The position numbers were made by a program, and so were the translations under genes. From Pseudomonadota bacterium (lineage in GTDB: Bacteria > Pseudomonadota > Gammaproteobacteria > Steroidobacterales > Steroidobacteraceae): a stretch of DNA of 7,446 nt. How positions within the stretch are numbered: position 1 is the first letter of the stretch; the number at the start of each line of letters is the position of its first letter. Positions 1 through 5,327 of the stretch are shown piece after piece. Location of the stretch: assembly GCA_003242275.1 (NCBI GenBank), contig QGUX01000179.1:1-7446 (forward strand), read 5' to 3'. The notes under the pieces are model-generated. The model saw only the letters and a program-made list of their open reading frames with translations. It was not told the origin of the DNA and ran no database searches.

Positions 1-371
1 GCAAGGATGATTCCCAGCGGCCAGCGCACGACGACAAGCCATCGCGCGCGCCGCAGCCACTTCACCGGCCGCGGCGGATGATGCCCGGGCCACAGCCAGG
101 CATCGGCGGCGGCGCGCTCGCGCAGCCGCCACGCCTCGATCACCGTGCCGGCGGCCAGCAGCAGCGCCAGCGGCACGTCGAGGCCGAGCAGCAGGCCGGT
201 CATCGTGGTCGCCAGGCCTGGGGAGGAGCACGCGGCCAGCGGCAGCAGGATCCACGGCACCCACCACGCCAGCAGCAGCGCCACGCGGCGCCAGGGACGC
301 GTGCGCAGCGCGTCCGTCCATTCGGCCCCGTACAGGCGCAGCCATGCGCGCATCGTGCTCACGGCAGGCAT
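1..371 (-). CDS. Hypothetical multi-pass membrane protein (N-terminal part, cut by window edge)
   Basis: An uninterrupted minus-strand reading frame runs from ATG at 371-369 off the left edge, with 123 complete codons visible. I do not recognise the family. The N-terminus (residues 1-28) is Trp/Arg-rich and looks cytoplasmic. It is followed by a hydrophobic segment at about residues 29-48 (core ALLLAWWVPWILLPLAA), a second at about 54-77 (core LLLGLDVPLALLLAAG), an Arg/Ala-rich loop with a WPGHHPPRP stretch near 94-102, and the beginning of a third hydrophobic segment from about 111. This pattern indicates an inner-membrane protein. An in-frame ATG at 392-390 would add seven residues. Neither start has a clear Shine-Dalgarno sequence, so the start is uncertain. 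The gene follows the M2 peptidase on the same strand with a gap of 22-43 bp, so cotranscription is likely. Codon use matches the neighbours. No function is proposed. Confidence 0.62.
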   Translation of the reverse strand, partial: MPAVSTMRAWLRLYGAEWTDALRTRPWRRVALLLAWWVPWILLPLAACSSPGLATTMTGLLLGLDVPLALLLAAGTVIEAWRLRERAAADAWLWPGHHPPRPVKWLRRARWLVVVRWPLGIIL

Positions 372-414
372 GCCGTCCGTCGCCCCGGGCATCGGCTGCG
401 GCGCCCGGCCTGCC

Positions 415-2238
415 TTACCAGCCGCACTGCCTGCCGGCGTTGCGTTCCTCGAGCCAGGCCATCAGCGGCTGGAAGTAGTCGATGATGGCGCTGGCATCCA
501 TCTGCCGCGTGCCGGTGAGCTTCTCCAGCGTCTCCTGCCACGGGCGGCTCGCGCCCTGCTGCAGCATGGCCCAGAAGCGTTCACCGGCCTCCTTGCTGCC
601 GGCCACCGAGCACTCGTGCAGCGGGCCGGTGTGGCCGGCGGCCTCGCACAGCGCCTTGTGGAACTGGAACTGCAGGATGAAGGCCAGGAAGTAGCGCGTG
701 TACGGCGTGTTGCCGGGGATGTGGTACTTGGCGCCCGGATCGAAGTCCTGCTCGGTGCGCTCGTTCGGCGGCGCCACGCCCTGGTAGCGGCGGCGCAGGT
801 CCCACCACGCCTGGTTGTAGTGGGCCGGCGTGACCTCGCCCGAGAACACCTTCCAGCGCCACTGGTCCACCAGCAGGCCGAAGGGCAGGAAGGCGATCTT
901 GTCGGCCGCCATCTTCATCTGCTGGTTGATGGTGGTCTCGCGCGAGGGGCGCACGCGGCTGCCCAGGCCCACGTCGGCGAGGTAGCCGGGCGTCACCGAC
1001 AGCAGCACGGTGTCGCCGATGGCCTCGTGGAAGCCATCGTGGGCGCCGCCCTGGAAGAAATAGGGCTGGTCCTTGTAGGCCAGGTCGTAATAGAGATGGC
1101 CGAGTTCGTGGTAGATGGTGCCCAGCTCCTCCTCGTTCGGGAGGATGCACTGCTTCAGGCGCACGTCTTCCTTGCCATCCATGTGCCACGCGCTGGCGTG
1201 GCAGACCACCTCGCGGTCGCGCGGGCGGGTCAGCATCGAGCGCTCCCAGAAGGAATCCGGCAGCGGGCTCATCCCCAGCGAGGTGTAGAACGACTCGGCC
1301 AGCTTCGTCATCCTCGCTGCGTCGTACTTCTGCCGCACCAGCTCACGGTCCAGCGGCGGCGCCTGTGGCGCGCGCGGGTAGGGCTTGAGGATGTCCTCGT
1401 AGATGTTGTTCCACTGCTGCGCCCAGATGTTGCCGAACAGGTGCGCGGGCACCGGCTGGCCGGCCGGCACGAGGTCGGCGCCGTACTTCTCCGCCAGCCG
1501 GTCACGCGCATAGCAGTGCAGCTCGTCGTACAGCGGCTTGACCTGGCCCCACAGCCGTTCCACCTCCTGCACGAACTCGTCCACGGGCATGTCATAGCCG
1601 GAGCGCCACATCACGCCCAGGTCCTCGTAGCCCAGTTCGCGCGCGCCCTCGTTGGCCAGCTCGACAAAGCGCACATAGTCCTCGCGCATGGGCCGGCCGA
1701 TGGTGTGCCAGCCGGTCCAGGCCTGCAGCAGCTCGTCGGGATCGCGGCTCTTCGCCATGACCTCGGTGACGTCGTCGATGTTGTGGCACACCTGCTCGTC
1801 GCCCAGGGTCTCGCAGTACCTGCCCTCGCCGTACATGGCCTCCAGCCGCGCCGAGATCTCCGCCAGCTCGGCGCGCTTGGCCGGATCGTCGGGCGCGGGC
1901 GCCGACACGCCGAGGCGCAGCAGCTTCAGCGCGCGTTCGGTGGCCGGATCGAGCTTCACGCCGTCGAAGCGCCGTGCGTCCTTGACGGCGCGGCTGAGCC
2001 GCTCGAGGTAGCGCTCGTAGGCGCGCGCGTTCAGCAGCTGGGTGTCGGGCGTGATGTAGGTGGCCTGCACCCAGCCTGCGGCCGCGGCCTCGTCGTCCAG
2101 CGCGCGGAAGTCGCGGCTGAGCTCCTCGACGAACTGGCGCGCTTGCTCGGCCGTGGGGCGGGGATCACCGCAGCCGGCGGCCGCCAGGCACAGCAGCAGG
2201 GGCGGCAGGATGCGGAAGGGGCGTAATGCGGTTTTCAT
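415..2238 (-). CDS. M2 family peptidyl-dipeptidase (angiotensin-converting-enzyme homologue), putative lipoprotein
   Basis: A 607-residue protein spanning the full single ACE domain. Residues 1-23 form a signal peptide with a hydrophobic core (LPPLLLCLAAAGC) and a lipobox-like AAGC ending at Cys23, which suggests export and lipid anchoring. The zinc site is HELGH (His377, Glu378, His381) with the third ligand Glu405 in GFHEAIGD. By comparison with human testis ACE from memory, the transition-state residues His506 and Tyr516 (in YHIPG and TRYF) are present. So are the residues that hold the substrate C-terminal carboxylate (Gln274, Lys504, Tyr513), chloride-site residues (Tyr215, Trp478, Arg482, Arg515) and two cysteine pairs with identical spacing (346/364, 531/543). 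The family removes C-terminal dipeptides from oligopeptides, here presumably in the periplasm; physiological substrates are unknown. The start is supported by a well-placed GGAGG. The gene is divergent from the two-component operon and upstream of a membrane-protein gene. Family assignment is secure; the lipid anchor is inferred. Confidence 0.97.
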   Translation of the reverse strand: MKTALRPFRILPPLLLCLAAAGCGDPRPTAEQARQFVEELSRDFRALDDEAAAAGWVQATYITPDTQLLNARAYERYLERLSRAVKDARRFDGVKLDPATERALKLLRLGVSAPAPDDPAKRAELAEISARLEAMYGEGRYCETLGDEQVCHNIDDVTEVMAKSRDPDELLQAWTGWHTIGRPMREDYVRFVELANEGARELGYEDLGVMWRSGYDMPVDEFVQEVERLWGQVKPLYDELHCYARDRLAEKYGADLVPAGQPVPAHLFGNIWAQQWNNIYEDILKPYPRAPQAPPLDRELVRQKYDAARMTKLAESFYTSLGMSPLPDSFWERSMLTRPRDREVVCHASAWHMDGKEDVRLKQCILPNEEELGTIYHELGHLYYDLAYKDQPYFFQGGAHDGFHEAIGDTVLLSVTPGYLADVGLGSRVRPSRETTINQQMKMAADKIAFLPFGLLVDQWRWKVFSGEVTPAHYNQAWWDLRRRYQGVAPPNERTEQDFDPGAKYHIPGNTPYTRYFLAFILQFQFHKALCEAAGHTGPLHECSVAGSKEAGERFWAMLQQGASRPWQETLEKLTGTRQMDASAIIDYFQPLMAWLEERNAGRQCGW

Positions 2239-2242
2239 GGAG

Positions 2243-2247
2243 CCTCC
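2243..2247 (-). promoter_or_regulatory. Ribosome binding site of the M2 peptidase
   Basis: On the minus strand GGAGG lies 4 nt before the ATG at 2238-2236. It is the clearest Shine-Dalgarno in this intergenic region and fixes the start, which places the lipoprotein signal peptide at the very N-terminus. Confidence 0.7.
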
Positions 2248-2296
2248 GGGCAGGCAGGTGGCGCGCTCATGTTGGAGGGGAGAGAATTTACCGCTT

Positions 2297-2327
2297 CCCG
2301 CCCGCGCGGGGGGCGGGCCTGCCCGCC
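2297..2327. repeat. Three-arm GC inverted repeat (alternative hairpins)
   Basis: CCCGCCC (2297-2303) is complementary to GGGCGGG (2311-2317). The first six bases of its complement-bearing arm, GGCGGG (2312-2317), are also complementary to CCCGCC (2322-2327). The middle arm can therefore pair with either neighbour but not both. Arm lengths are 7 and 6 bp, with loops of 7 and 4 nt. There is no T-run on either side, so it does not look like an intrinsic terminator. In such GC-rich DNA part of this may be chance. Confidence 0.4.
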
Positions 2328-2342
2328 GGGGAGCGCGGCGGC

Positions 2343-2361
2343 GCGGCCGGGCCCGGGCCGC
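2343..2361. repeat. Inverted repeat GCGGCC-N7-GGCCGC
   Basis: A perfect 6-bp dyad (2343-2348 with 2356-2361) around GGGCCCG, which itself contains a palindromic GGGCCC. It sits immediately left of the PhoP-box-like direct repeat and about 54 bp before the response regulator start. It could be an operator or a hairpin in a leader RNA; the function is unknown and the GC background makes chance plausible. Confidence 0.35.
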
Positions 2362-2362
2362 A

Positions 2363-2379
2363 TGAACAATGCGTAAACA
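2363..2379 (-). promoter_or_regulatory. PhoP-box-like direct repeat upstream of the response regulator
   Basis: On the minus strand the sequence reads TGTTTA-CGCAT-TGTTCA: two hexamers differing at one base, with an 11-bp repeat period. OmpR/PhoB-family regulators commonly bind tandem half-sites one helical turn apart, and the enterobacterial PhoP box is (T/G)GTTTA-N5-(T/G)GTTTA. The repeat lies 35 bp upstream of the response regulator ATG and forms most of the only A/T-rich island in the right half of the intergenic region. It could serve autoregulation and also control the divergent peptidase. The match is seen directly; binding by this regulator is inferred, since the protein is not clearly PhoP itself. 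Confidence 0.45.
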
Positions 2380-2401
2380 GCCTGACGACTGCGCACCTTG
2401 T

Positions 2402-2410
2402 AGGATAGGA
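2402..2410 (+). promoter_or_regulatory. Ribosome binding site of the response regulator
   Basis: The stretch AGGATAGGA holds two AGGA motifs, 9 nt and 4 nt before the ATG at 2415. Either could pair with 16S rRNA, and together they support this start codon. Confidence 0.6.
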
Positions 2411-2414
2411 ACAC

Positions 2415-3086
2415 ATGCGCCTGCTGCTGATCGAAGATGACGCCGAGGCCGCGCAGTACCTGGCGCGGGGGCTGGGTGAGAGTGGCTACGACGTCGAGGT
2501 GGCCCCCGACGGCCGCATCGGCCGCGAGCGCGCGCTGGCCGGCGACCACGACCTGATCATCGCCGACCGCAACCTGCCGCACATCGACGGGCTGACCATC
2601 GTGCAGATGCTGCGCGCCGCCGGCAAGAGCGTGCCGGTGCTGATCCTGTCCGCGCTGGGCTCGGTGGACGACCGCATCGAGGGCCTGCGCGCCGGCGGCG
2701 ACGACTACCTGATCAAGCCCTTCGCCTTCGAGGAGCTGCTGGCCCGCATCGAGGCGCTGCTGCGACGGGGGCAGGGCGCGCAGGTGCTCACGCGACTGAA
2801 GGTCGCCGACCTCGAGATGGACCTCCTGACGCGCACCGTCACCCGCGCCGGCCGGCGCATCGACCTCACCACCAAGGAATTCCAGCTGCTGGAGTACCTG
2901 ATGCGCCGCCAGGGGCAGGTGGTCACGCGCAGCATGCTGCTCGAGGGCGTGTGGGACCTGCACTTCGACCCGCAAACCAACATCATCGACGTGCACATGA
3001 GCCGGCTGCGCGCCGCCGTCGACCGCGACTTCGATCGCCAGCTCATCCACACCGTGCGCGGCGCCGGCTACGTGCTGCGCGAATGA
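2415..3086 (+). CDS. OmpR/PhoB-family two-component response regulator
   Basis: 223 residues, the usual length for the family. The receiver domain (about 1-118) carries the acidic pair Glu7/Asp8 with Asp9, the phosphoacceptor Asp51 (in LIIADRNLP), the switch residue Ser79 (LILSA) and the conserved Lys101 (LIKPFAFEELLAR). The winged-helix DNA-binding domain (about 125-222) shows LTTKEFQLLEYL, the recognition-helix region around NIIDVHMSRLR (189-199) and the closing VRGAGYVLR hairpin. It should be a cytoplasmic transcription factor phosphorylated by the kinase encoded immediately downstream. Its TGA stop overlaps that kinase's ATG (ATGA), which points to translational coupling and a fixed partner ratio. 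The signal and regulon cannot be read from the sequence. A direct repeat at 2363-2379 is a candidate autoregulatory site. The wording of the receiver (ADRNLP, GGDDYL) resembles the TctD/CzcR-like branch rather than classical PhoP. Confidence 0.97.
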   Translation: MRLLLIEDDAEAAQYLARGLGESGYDVEVAPDGRIGRERALAGDHDLIIADRNLPHIDGLTIVQMLRAAGKSVPVLILSALGSVDDRIEGLRAGGDDYLIKPFAFEELLARIEALLRRGQGAQVLTRLKVADLEMDLLTRTVTRAGRRIDLTTKEFQLLEYLMRRQGQVVTRSMLLEGVWDLHFDPQTNIIDVHMSRLRAAVDRDFDRQLIHTVRGAGYVLRE

Positions 3087-4414
3087 ACCCGCGCTCGTGG
3101 CTGCGTTCCTACGCGGCGCGGCTCACGCTCACCTACAGCGTGGTGGTGCTGCTGCTGGTGGTGGCGCTGCAGGGCACGGTGTGGCTGCTGACGCGCAATG
3201 CGCTGGAGAACGAGGTGCGGCGCGTGATGACCACGGAGCTCGACAAGCTGGCGCAGGATTACGCCCGCGGCGGCGTTGGCTCGCTGTACGCCGTGCTGCG
3301 CTCGCGCTCGGACAGCTGGGGCCGCACCGGCGCCGTCTACCTGCTCACCGATCCCGCGCTGCTGCCCATGGTGGGCAATCTCTCCGCCTGGCCGCGCGAC
3401 GTGGAACCCGTGCACGACTCCGAGGTGCGCTTCCGCATCGCCGCCGCCGGCGAGATGACCACGCACCCGGTACGCGCGCACGTGGTACAGCTTTCCGGCG
3501 GCCACTGGCTGCTGGTGGGCACGGACACCAGCGAGATGGAGCGCGCGCTGCGCCGCTTCGGCTGGGCGAGCATGTGGGGCGTGATCGCCATCACCGGCCT
3601 GATCGTGCTGCTCGGCCGCCTGTTCGCGGCCCAGACCACGCGCCGCGTGCGCGAATTCTCGGCCACCTGCGACGCCATCGTGCACAGCGACCTGTCGCGA
3701 CGGCTGGAGATCACCGGCAAGGGCGACGAGTTCGACCAGCTCGCGCGCACCGTCAACGACATGCTGGCGCGGCTGGAGCAGCAGGCCGTGCTGCTCAGGA
3801 CCACCTACGGCAGTATCGCGCACGACCTGCGCACGCCGCTGTACCGGCTGCGCGTGCGCATGGAGGAGGCACTGCGCAAGGCCTCGCTGCCGTCCGAGGG
3901 GCAGGAGATCGTGCAGCCGGCGCTGCAGGAGCTGGACCGCGTGCAGCGCACGCTGGCCACGCTGCTGGAGATCGCGCGCGCCGAGAGCGGCAGCCCCGTG
4001 GCCGACGGCGAGCGCGTCGACCTCGCGCAGCTCGTGCGCGAGATGCACGAGCTCTACCAGCCGGCGATGCAGGAGCAGGGGCTGGAACTGGTGCTCTCCT
4101 GCGAGGGCCAGGCCACGCTGTTCGGCAAGCGCCAGCTGCTGGCGCAGCTGATCGCCAACCTGCTCGAGAACGCGCTGAAGCACGCGCACGGCGGCACCCG
4201 GGTGGAGCTTTCCCTGCACGGCGATGCGCGCACGGTGACGCTGGCGGTCAGCGACAACGGCCCCGGCATGCAGCCCGGCACGCCCTCGGGCAGCGGGCTG
4301 GGACTGAACCTGGTGAAGGCCATCGCCAGGCTCCATCGCGGCGAGATCGCATTGCGCGACAACGCGCCGGGGCTCAGGGTGGAGTGCCGGTTCGAGAAGA
4401 CCCTGCCCGCCTGA
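3083..4414 (+). CDS. Membrane sensor histidine kinase with shortened ATP lid
   Basis: 443 residues starting at the ATG that overlaps the response regulator stop (ATGA); longer in-frame starts would lie inside the regulator gene. Order of parts: TM1 about 17-36; periplasmic sensor about 37-160, of no recognised fold; TM2 about 161-181; HAMP linker about 182-235 (ending DEFDQLARTVNDMLARLE); dimerisation/phosphoacceptor helix with His247 in SIAHDLRTPL; and an HATPase domain with N box NLLENALKHA (Asn363), G1 box DNGPGM (391-396) and G2 box GSGLGL (403-408). It should autophosphorylate on His247 and pass phosphate to Asp51 of the regulator. Oddity: only six residues separate the G1 and G2 boxes, whereas related kinases have roughly twenty that include the F box (RFYR-type). 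The reading frame and codon use are intact across this point, so it looks like a real in-frame shortening rather than a sequencing error. Confidence 0.96.
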   Translation: MNPRSWLRSYAARLTLTYSVVVLLLVVALQGTVWLLTRNALENEVRRVMTTELDKLAQDYARGGVGSLYAVLRSRSDSWGRTGAVYLLTDPALLPMVGNLSAWPRDVEPVHDSEVRFRIAAAGEMTTHPVRAHVVQLSGGHWLLVGTDTSEMERALRRFGWASMWGVIAITGLIVLLGRLFAAQTTRRVREFSATCDAIVHSDLSRRLEITGKGDEFDQLARTVNDMLARLEQQAVLLRTTYGSIAHDLRTPLYRLRVRMEEALRKASLPSEGQEIVQPALQELDRVQRTLATLLEIARAESGSPVADGERVDLAQLVREMHELYQPAMQEQGLELVLSCEGQATLFGKRQLLAQLIANLLENALKHAHGGTRVELSLHGDARTVTLAVSDNGPGMQPGTPSGSGLGLNLVKAIARLHRGEIALRDNAPGLRVECRFEKTLPA

Positions 4415-4433
4415 GGCGGAGGATCAGGGCGGG
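4406..4433. terminator. Bulged hairpin spanning the convergent kinase and ypfJ stop codons
   Basis: CCCGCCTGA (4406-4414) pairs with TCAGGGCGGG (4424-4433), giving 9 base pairs with one bulged G (4427) and a 9-nt loop. The two facing TGA stop codons form the inner three pairs. The position between convergent genes suits a bidirectional terminator, but neither side has a good T-run (leftward the sequence continues CAGGGTCTTCTC). It would be a weak or Rho-assisted terminator at best. Confidence 0.4.
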
Positions 4434-5281
4434 TCGGCGCCGAAGGTATCGCAGGCATTCATCTCGCCGCTGTCGAAGCCGCGCATGAACCAGCGCTGGC
4501 GCTGCGCGGCCGAGCCATGCGTGAAGCTCTCCGGCACGACGTAGCCCTGTGTCTTCTTCTGGATCATGTCGTCGCCCACCGCAGCGGCGGCGACCATTGC
4601 GTCGCGCACGTCCTGCACGGTGAGCCGTTCGCGCGCATGGTGGGCCCACACGCCGGCGAGGCAGTCGGCCTGCAACTCCATGCGCACCTGCAGCGCATTG
4701 CCTTCGGCTTCGCCGGCGCGGCCCTGCGCGCCGCGCACCTGGCCGGAGATGCCGGTGACGGTCTGCACGTGGTGGCCCACCTCGTGCGCGATGACGTAGG
4801 CCTTGGCGAAGCTGTCGTCGCGCGCGGCGTCCTGGGGCCCGCCGAACTGGCCGGCCAGCTGATGGAAGAAGTTCAGGTCGATGTACACACCCTGGTCGGC
4901 CGGGCAGTAGAAGGGACCGAGCGCCGAAGTGGCCGTGCCGCAGCCGGTGCGCTGCGGATTGTCGAACAGCACCAGGATGGGCGGCTGGTAGGAAGAACCC
5001 TCGCGGGCGAACAGCGCGCTCCATACGTCCTCGGTGGAGCCCAGCACGGCGGCGGTGAATGCGCCGGCATCGTCGCTGGGCGGCAGGGTGGACGCGGGCA
5101 TGGACGTTGCTGCGCCGCCGCCGGTGTCGAGCAGTCCCTCCACCAGCCTTGGATCGATGCCGAGGAAGTAGGCGGCCGCCAGCACGACCAGGCCGCCGAG
5201 GCCGAACTTCAGGCCCGTCCCGCCACTGCGTCCGCGAAGGTCGCGCACGTTCTGGCTTCGTCTCAGGTCGCGCCAGCGCAT
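4424..5281 (-). CDS. ypfJ: YpfJ-type neutral zinc metallopeptidase, membrane-anchored
   Basis: 285 residues, matching the putative neutral zinc metallopeptidase family (Pfam Zn_peptidase, KPN_02809/YpfJ-like). The N-terminus is Arg-rich (RWRDLRRSQNVRDLRG), then one membrane segment at about 26-40 (FGLGGLVVLAAAYFLG), then a Ser/Ala/Pro linker and the catalytic region. Zinc ligands are His166 and His170 in HEVGHH, with catalytic Glu167; the likely third ligand is Glu202 in ELQADC, the family's hallmark. Conserved cysteines at 114, 126, 207 and 277 could form disulfides if the domain is periplasmic, as the single N-terminal anchor suggests. Substrate and physiological role of the family are unknown. 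AGGAG at 5288-5292, 6 nt from the ATG, supports the start. The gene converges on the kinase gene and diverges from hrpB across only 46 bp. Confidence 0.94.
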   Translation of the reverse strand: MRWRDLRRSQNVRDLRGRSGGTGLKFGLGGLVVLAAAYFLGIDPRLVEGLLDTGGGAATSMPASTLPPSDDAGAFTAAVLGSTEDVWSALFAREGSSYQPPILVLFDNPQRTGCGTATSALGPFYCPADQGVYIDLNFFHQLAGQFGGPQDAARDDSFAKAYVIAHEVGHHVQTVTGISGQVRGAQGRAGEAEGNALQVRMELQADCLAGVWAHHARERLTVQDVRDAMVAAAAVGDDMIQKKTQGYVVPESFTHGSAAQRQRWFMRGFDSGEMNACDTFGADPP

Positions 5282-5287
5282 GGGGCT

Positions 5288-5292
5288 CTCCT
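5288..5292 (-). promoter_or_regulatory. Ribosome binding site of ypfJ
   Basis: AGGAG on the minus strand, 6 nt before the ATG at 5281-5279. It overlaps the outer edge of the 5291-5310 dyad. Confidence 0.7.
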
Positions 5293-5310
5293 GTCGGCCG
5301 TTGCCGGCAG
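5291..5310. repeat. 8-bp inverted repeat in the ypfJ/hrpB intergenic region
   Basis: CTGTCGGC (5291-5298) and GCCGGCAG (5303-5310) are complementary with a 4-nt CGTT loop. The only imperfect pair is a T/G, which is a permitted wobble in plus-strand RNA. The dyad fills most of the 46-bp gap between the divergent start codons and touches the ypfJ ribosome binding site. It is a candidate operator for a dimeric regulator or an RNA hairpin; nothing identifies a binding protein. Confidence 0.4.
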
Positions 5311-5318
5311 ATTATCAT
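5311..5318. promoter_or_regulatory. Shared AT island with overlapping divergent -10-like elements
   Basis: ATTATCAT is the only A/T-rich run in the gap. On the plus strand TATCAT (5313-5318) matches five of six bases of TATAAT; on the minus strand GATAAT (5316-5311) also matches five of six. The minus-strand element would give ypfJ a leader of about 20-25 nt that includes its ribosome binding site. The plus-strand element would start transcription only a few bases before the hrpB ATG. No good -35 is visible for either direction, so both calls are tentative. Confidence 0.42.
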
Positions 5319-5327
5319 GCGCGCCGC

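Larger units (their letters stand above)
2239..2414. other. Divergent intergenic region between M2 peptidase and response regulator
   Basis: A 176-bp non-coding stretch that must hold the promoters of both the leftward peptidase gene and the rightward two-component operon. The centre (about 2291-2361) is almost pure G/C and full of inverted repeats. It is flanked by two A/T-richer islands: 2281-2290, where the minus strand reads TAAATT and could be a -10 for the peptidase, and 2362-2380, which holds a direct repeat. I find no convincing -35/-10 pair on either strand, so promoters are not called individually. Confidence 0.6.

Noticed and set aside
145..2226. A 693-codon open frame on the plus strand antisense to the M2 peptidase.
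   Set aside because: It lies almost wholly opposite a gene with a complete conserved active site. Its translation is low-complexity His/Arg/Ala/Val/Gln-rich with no recognisable domain. Long antisense frames are expected where third positions are nearly all G/C.
2308..2331. A possible G-quadruplex from the G-runs in the intergenic region.
   Set aside because: Only three separable runs of three or more G are present (2308-2313, 2315-2317, 2328-2331), so the usual four-run pattern is not met. The arms pair better as simple hairpins.
2382..2406. A sigma70 promoter with CTGACG as -35 and TAGGAT as -10 for the response regulator.
   Set aside because: The spacer is only 13 bp, and the -10 coincides with the ribosome binding region just before the start codon.
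2951..3082. An earlier in-frame start for the histidine kinase.
   Set aside because: It would place 44 basic, Pro/Arg-rich residues inside the response regulator gene. The ATG at 3083 gives the typical ATGA overlap and a membrane segment at the expected position.
3068..4488. Long alternative frames overlapping the histidine kinase on both strands (about 420-460 codons).
   Set aside because: The kinase frame carries all the H, N, G1 and G2 motifs in order, while the alternatives show only compositionally biased Arg/Ala/His/Gln text.
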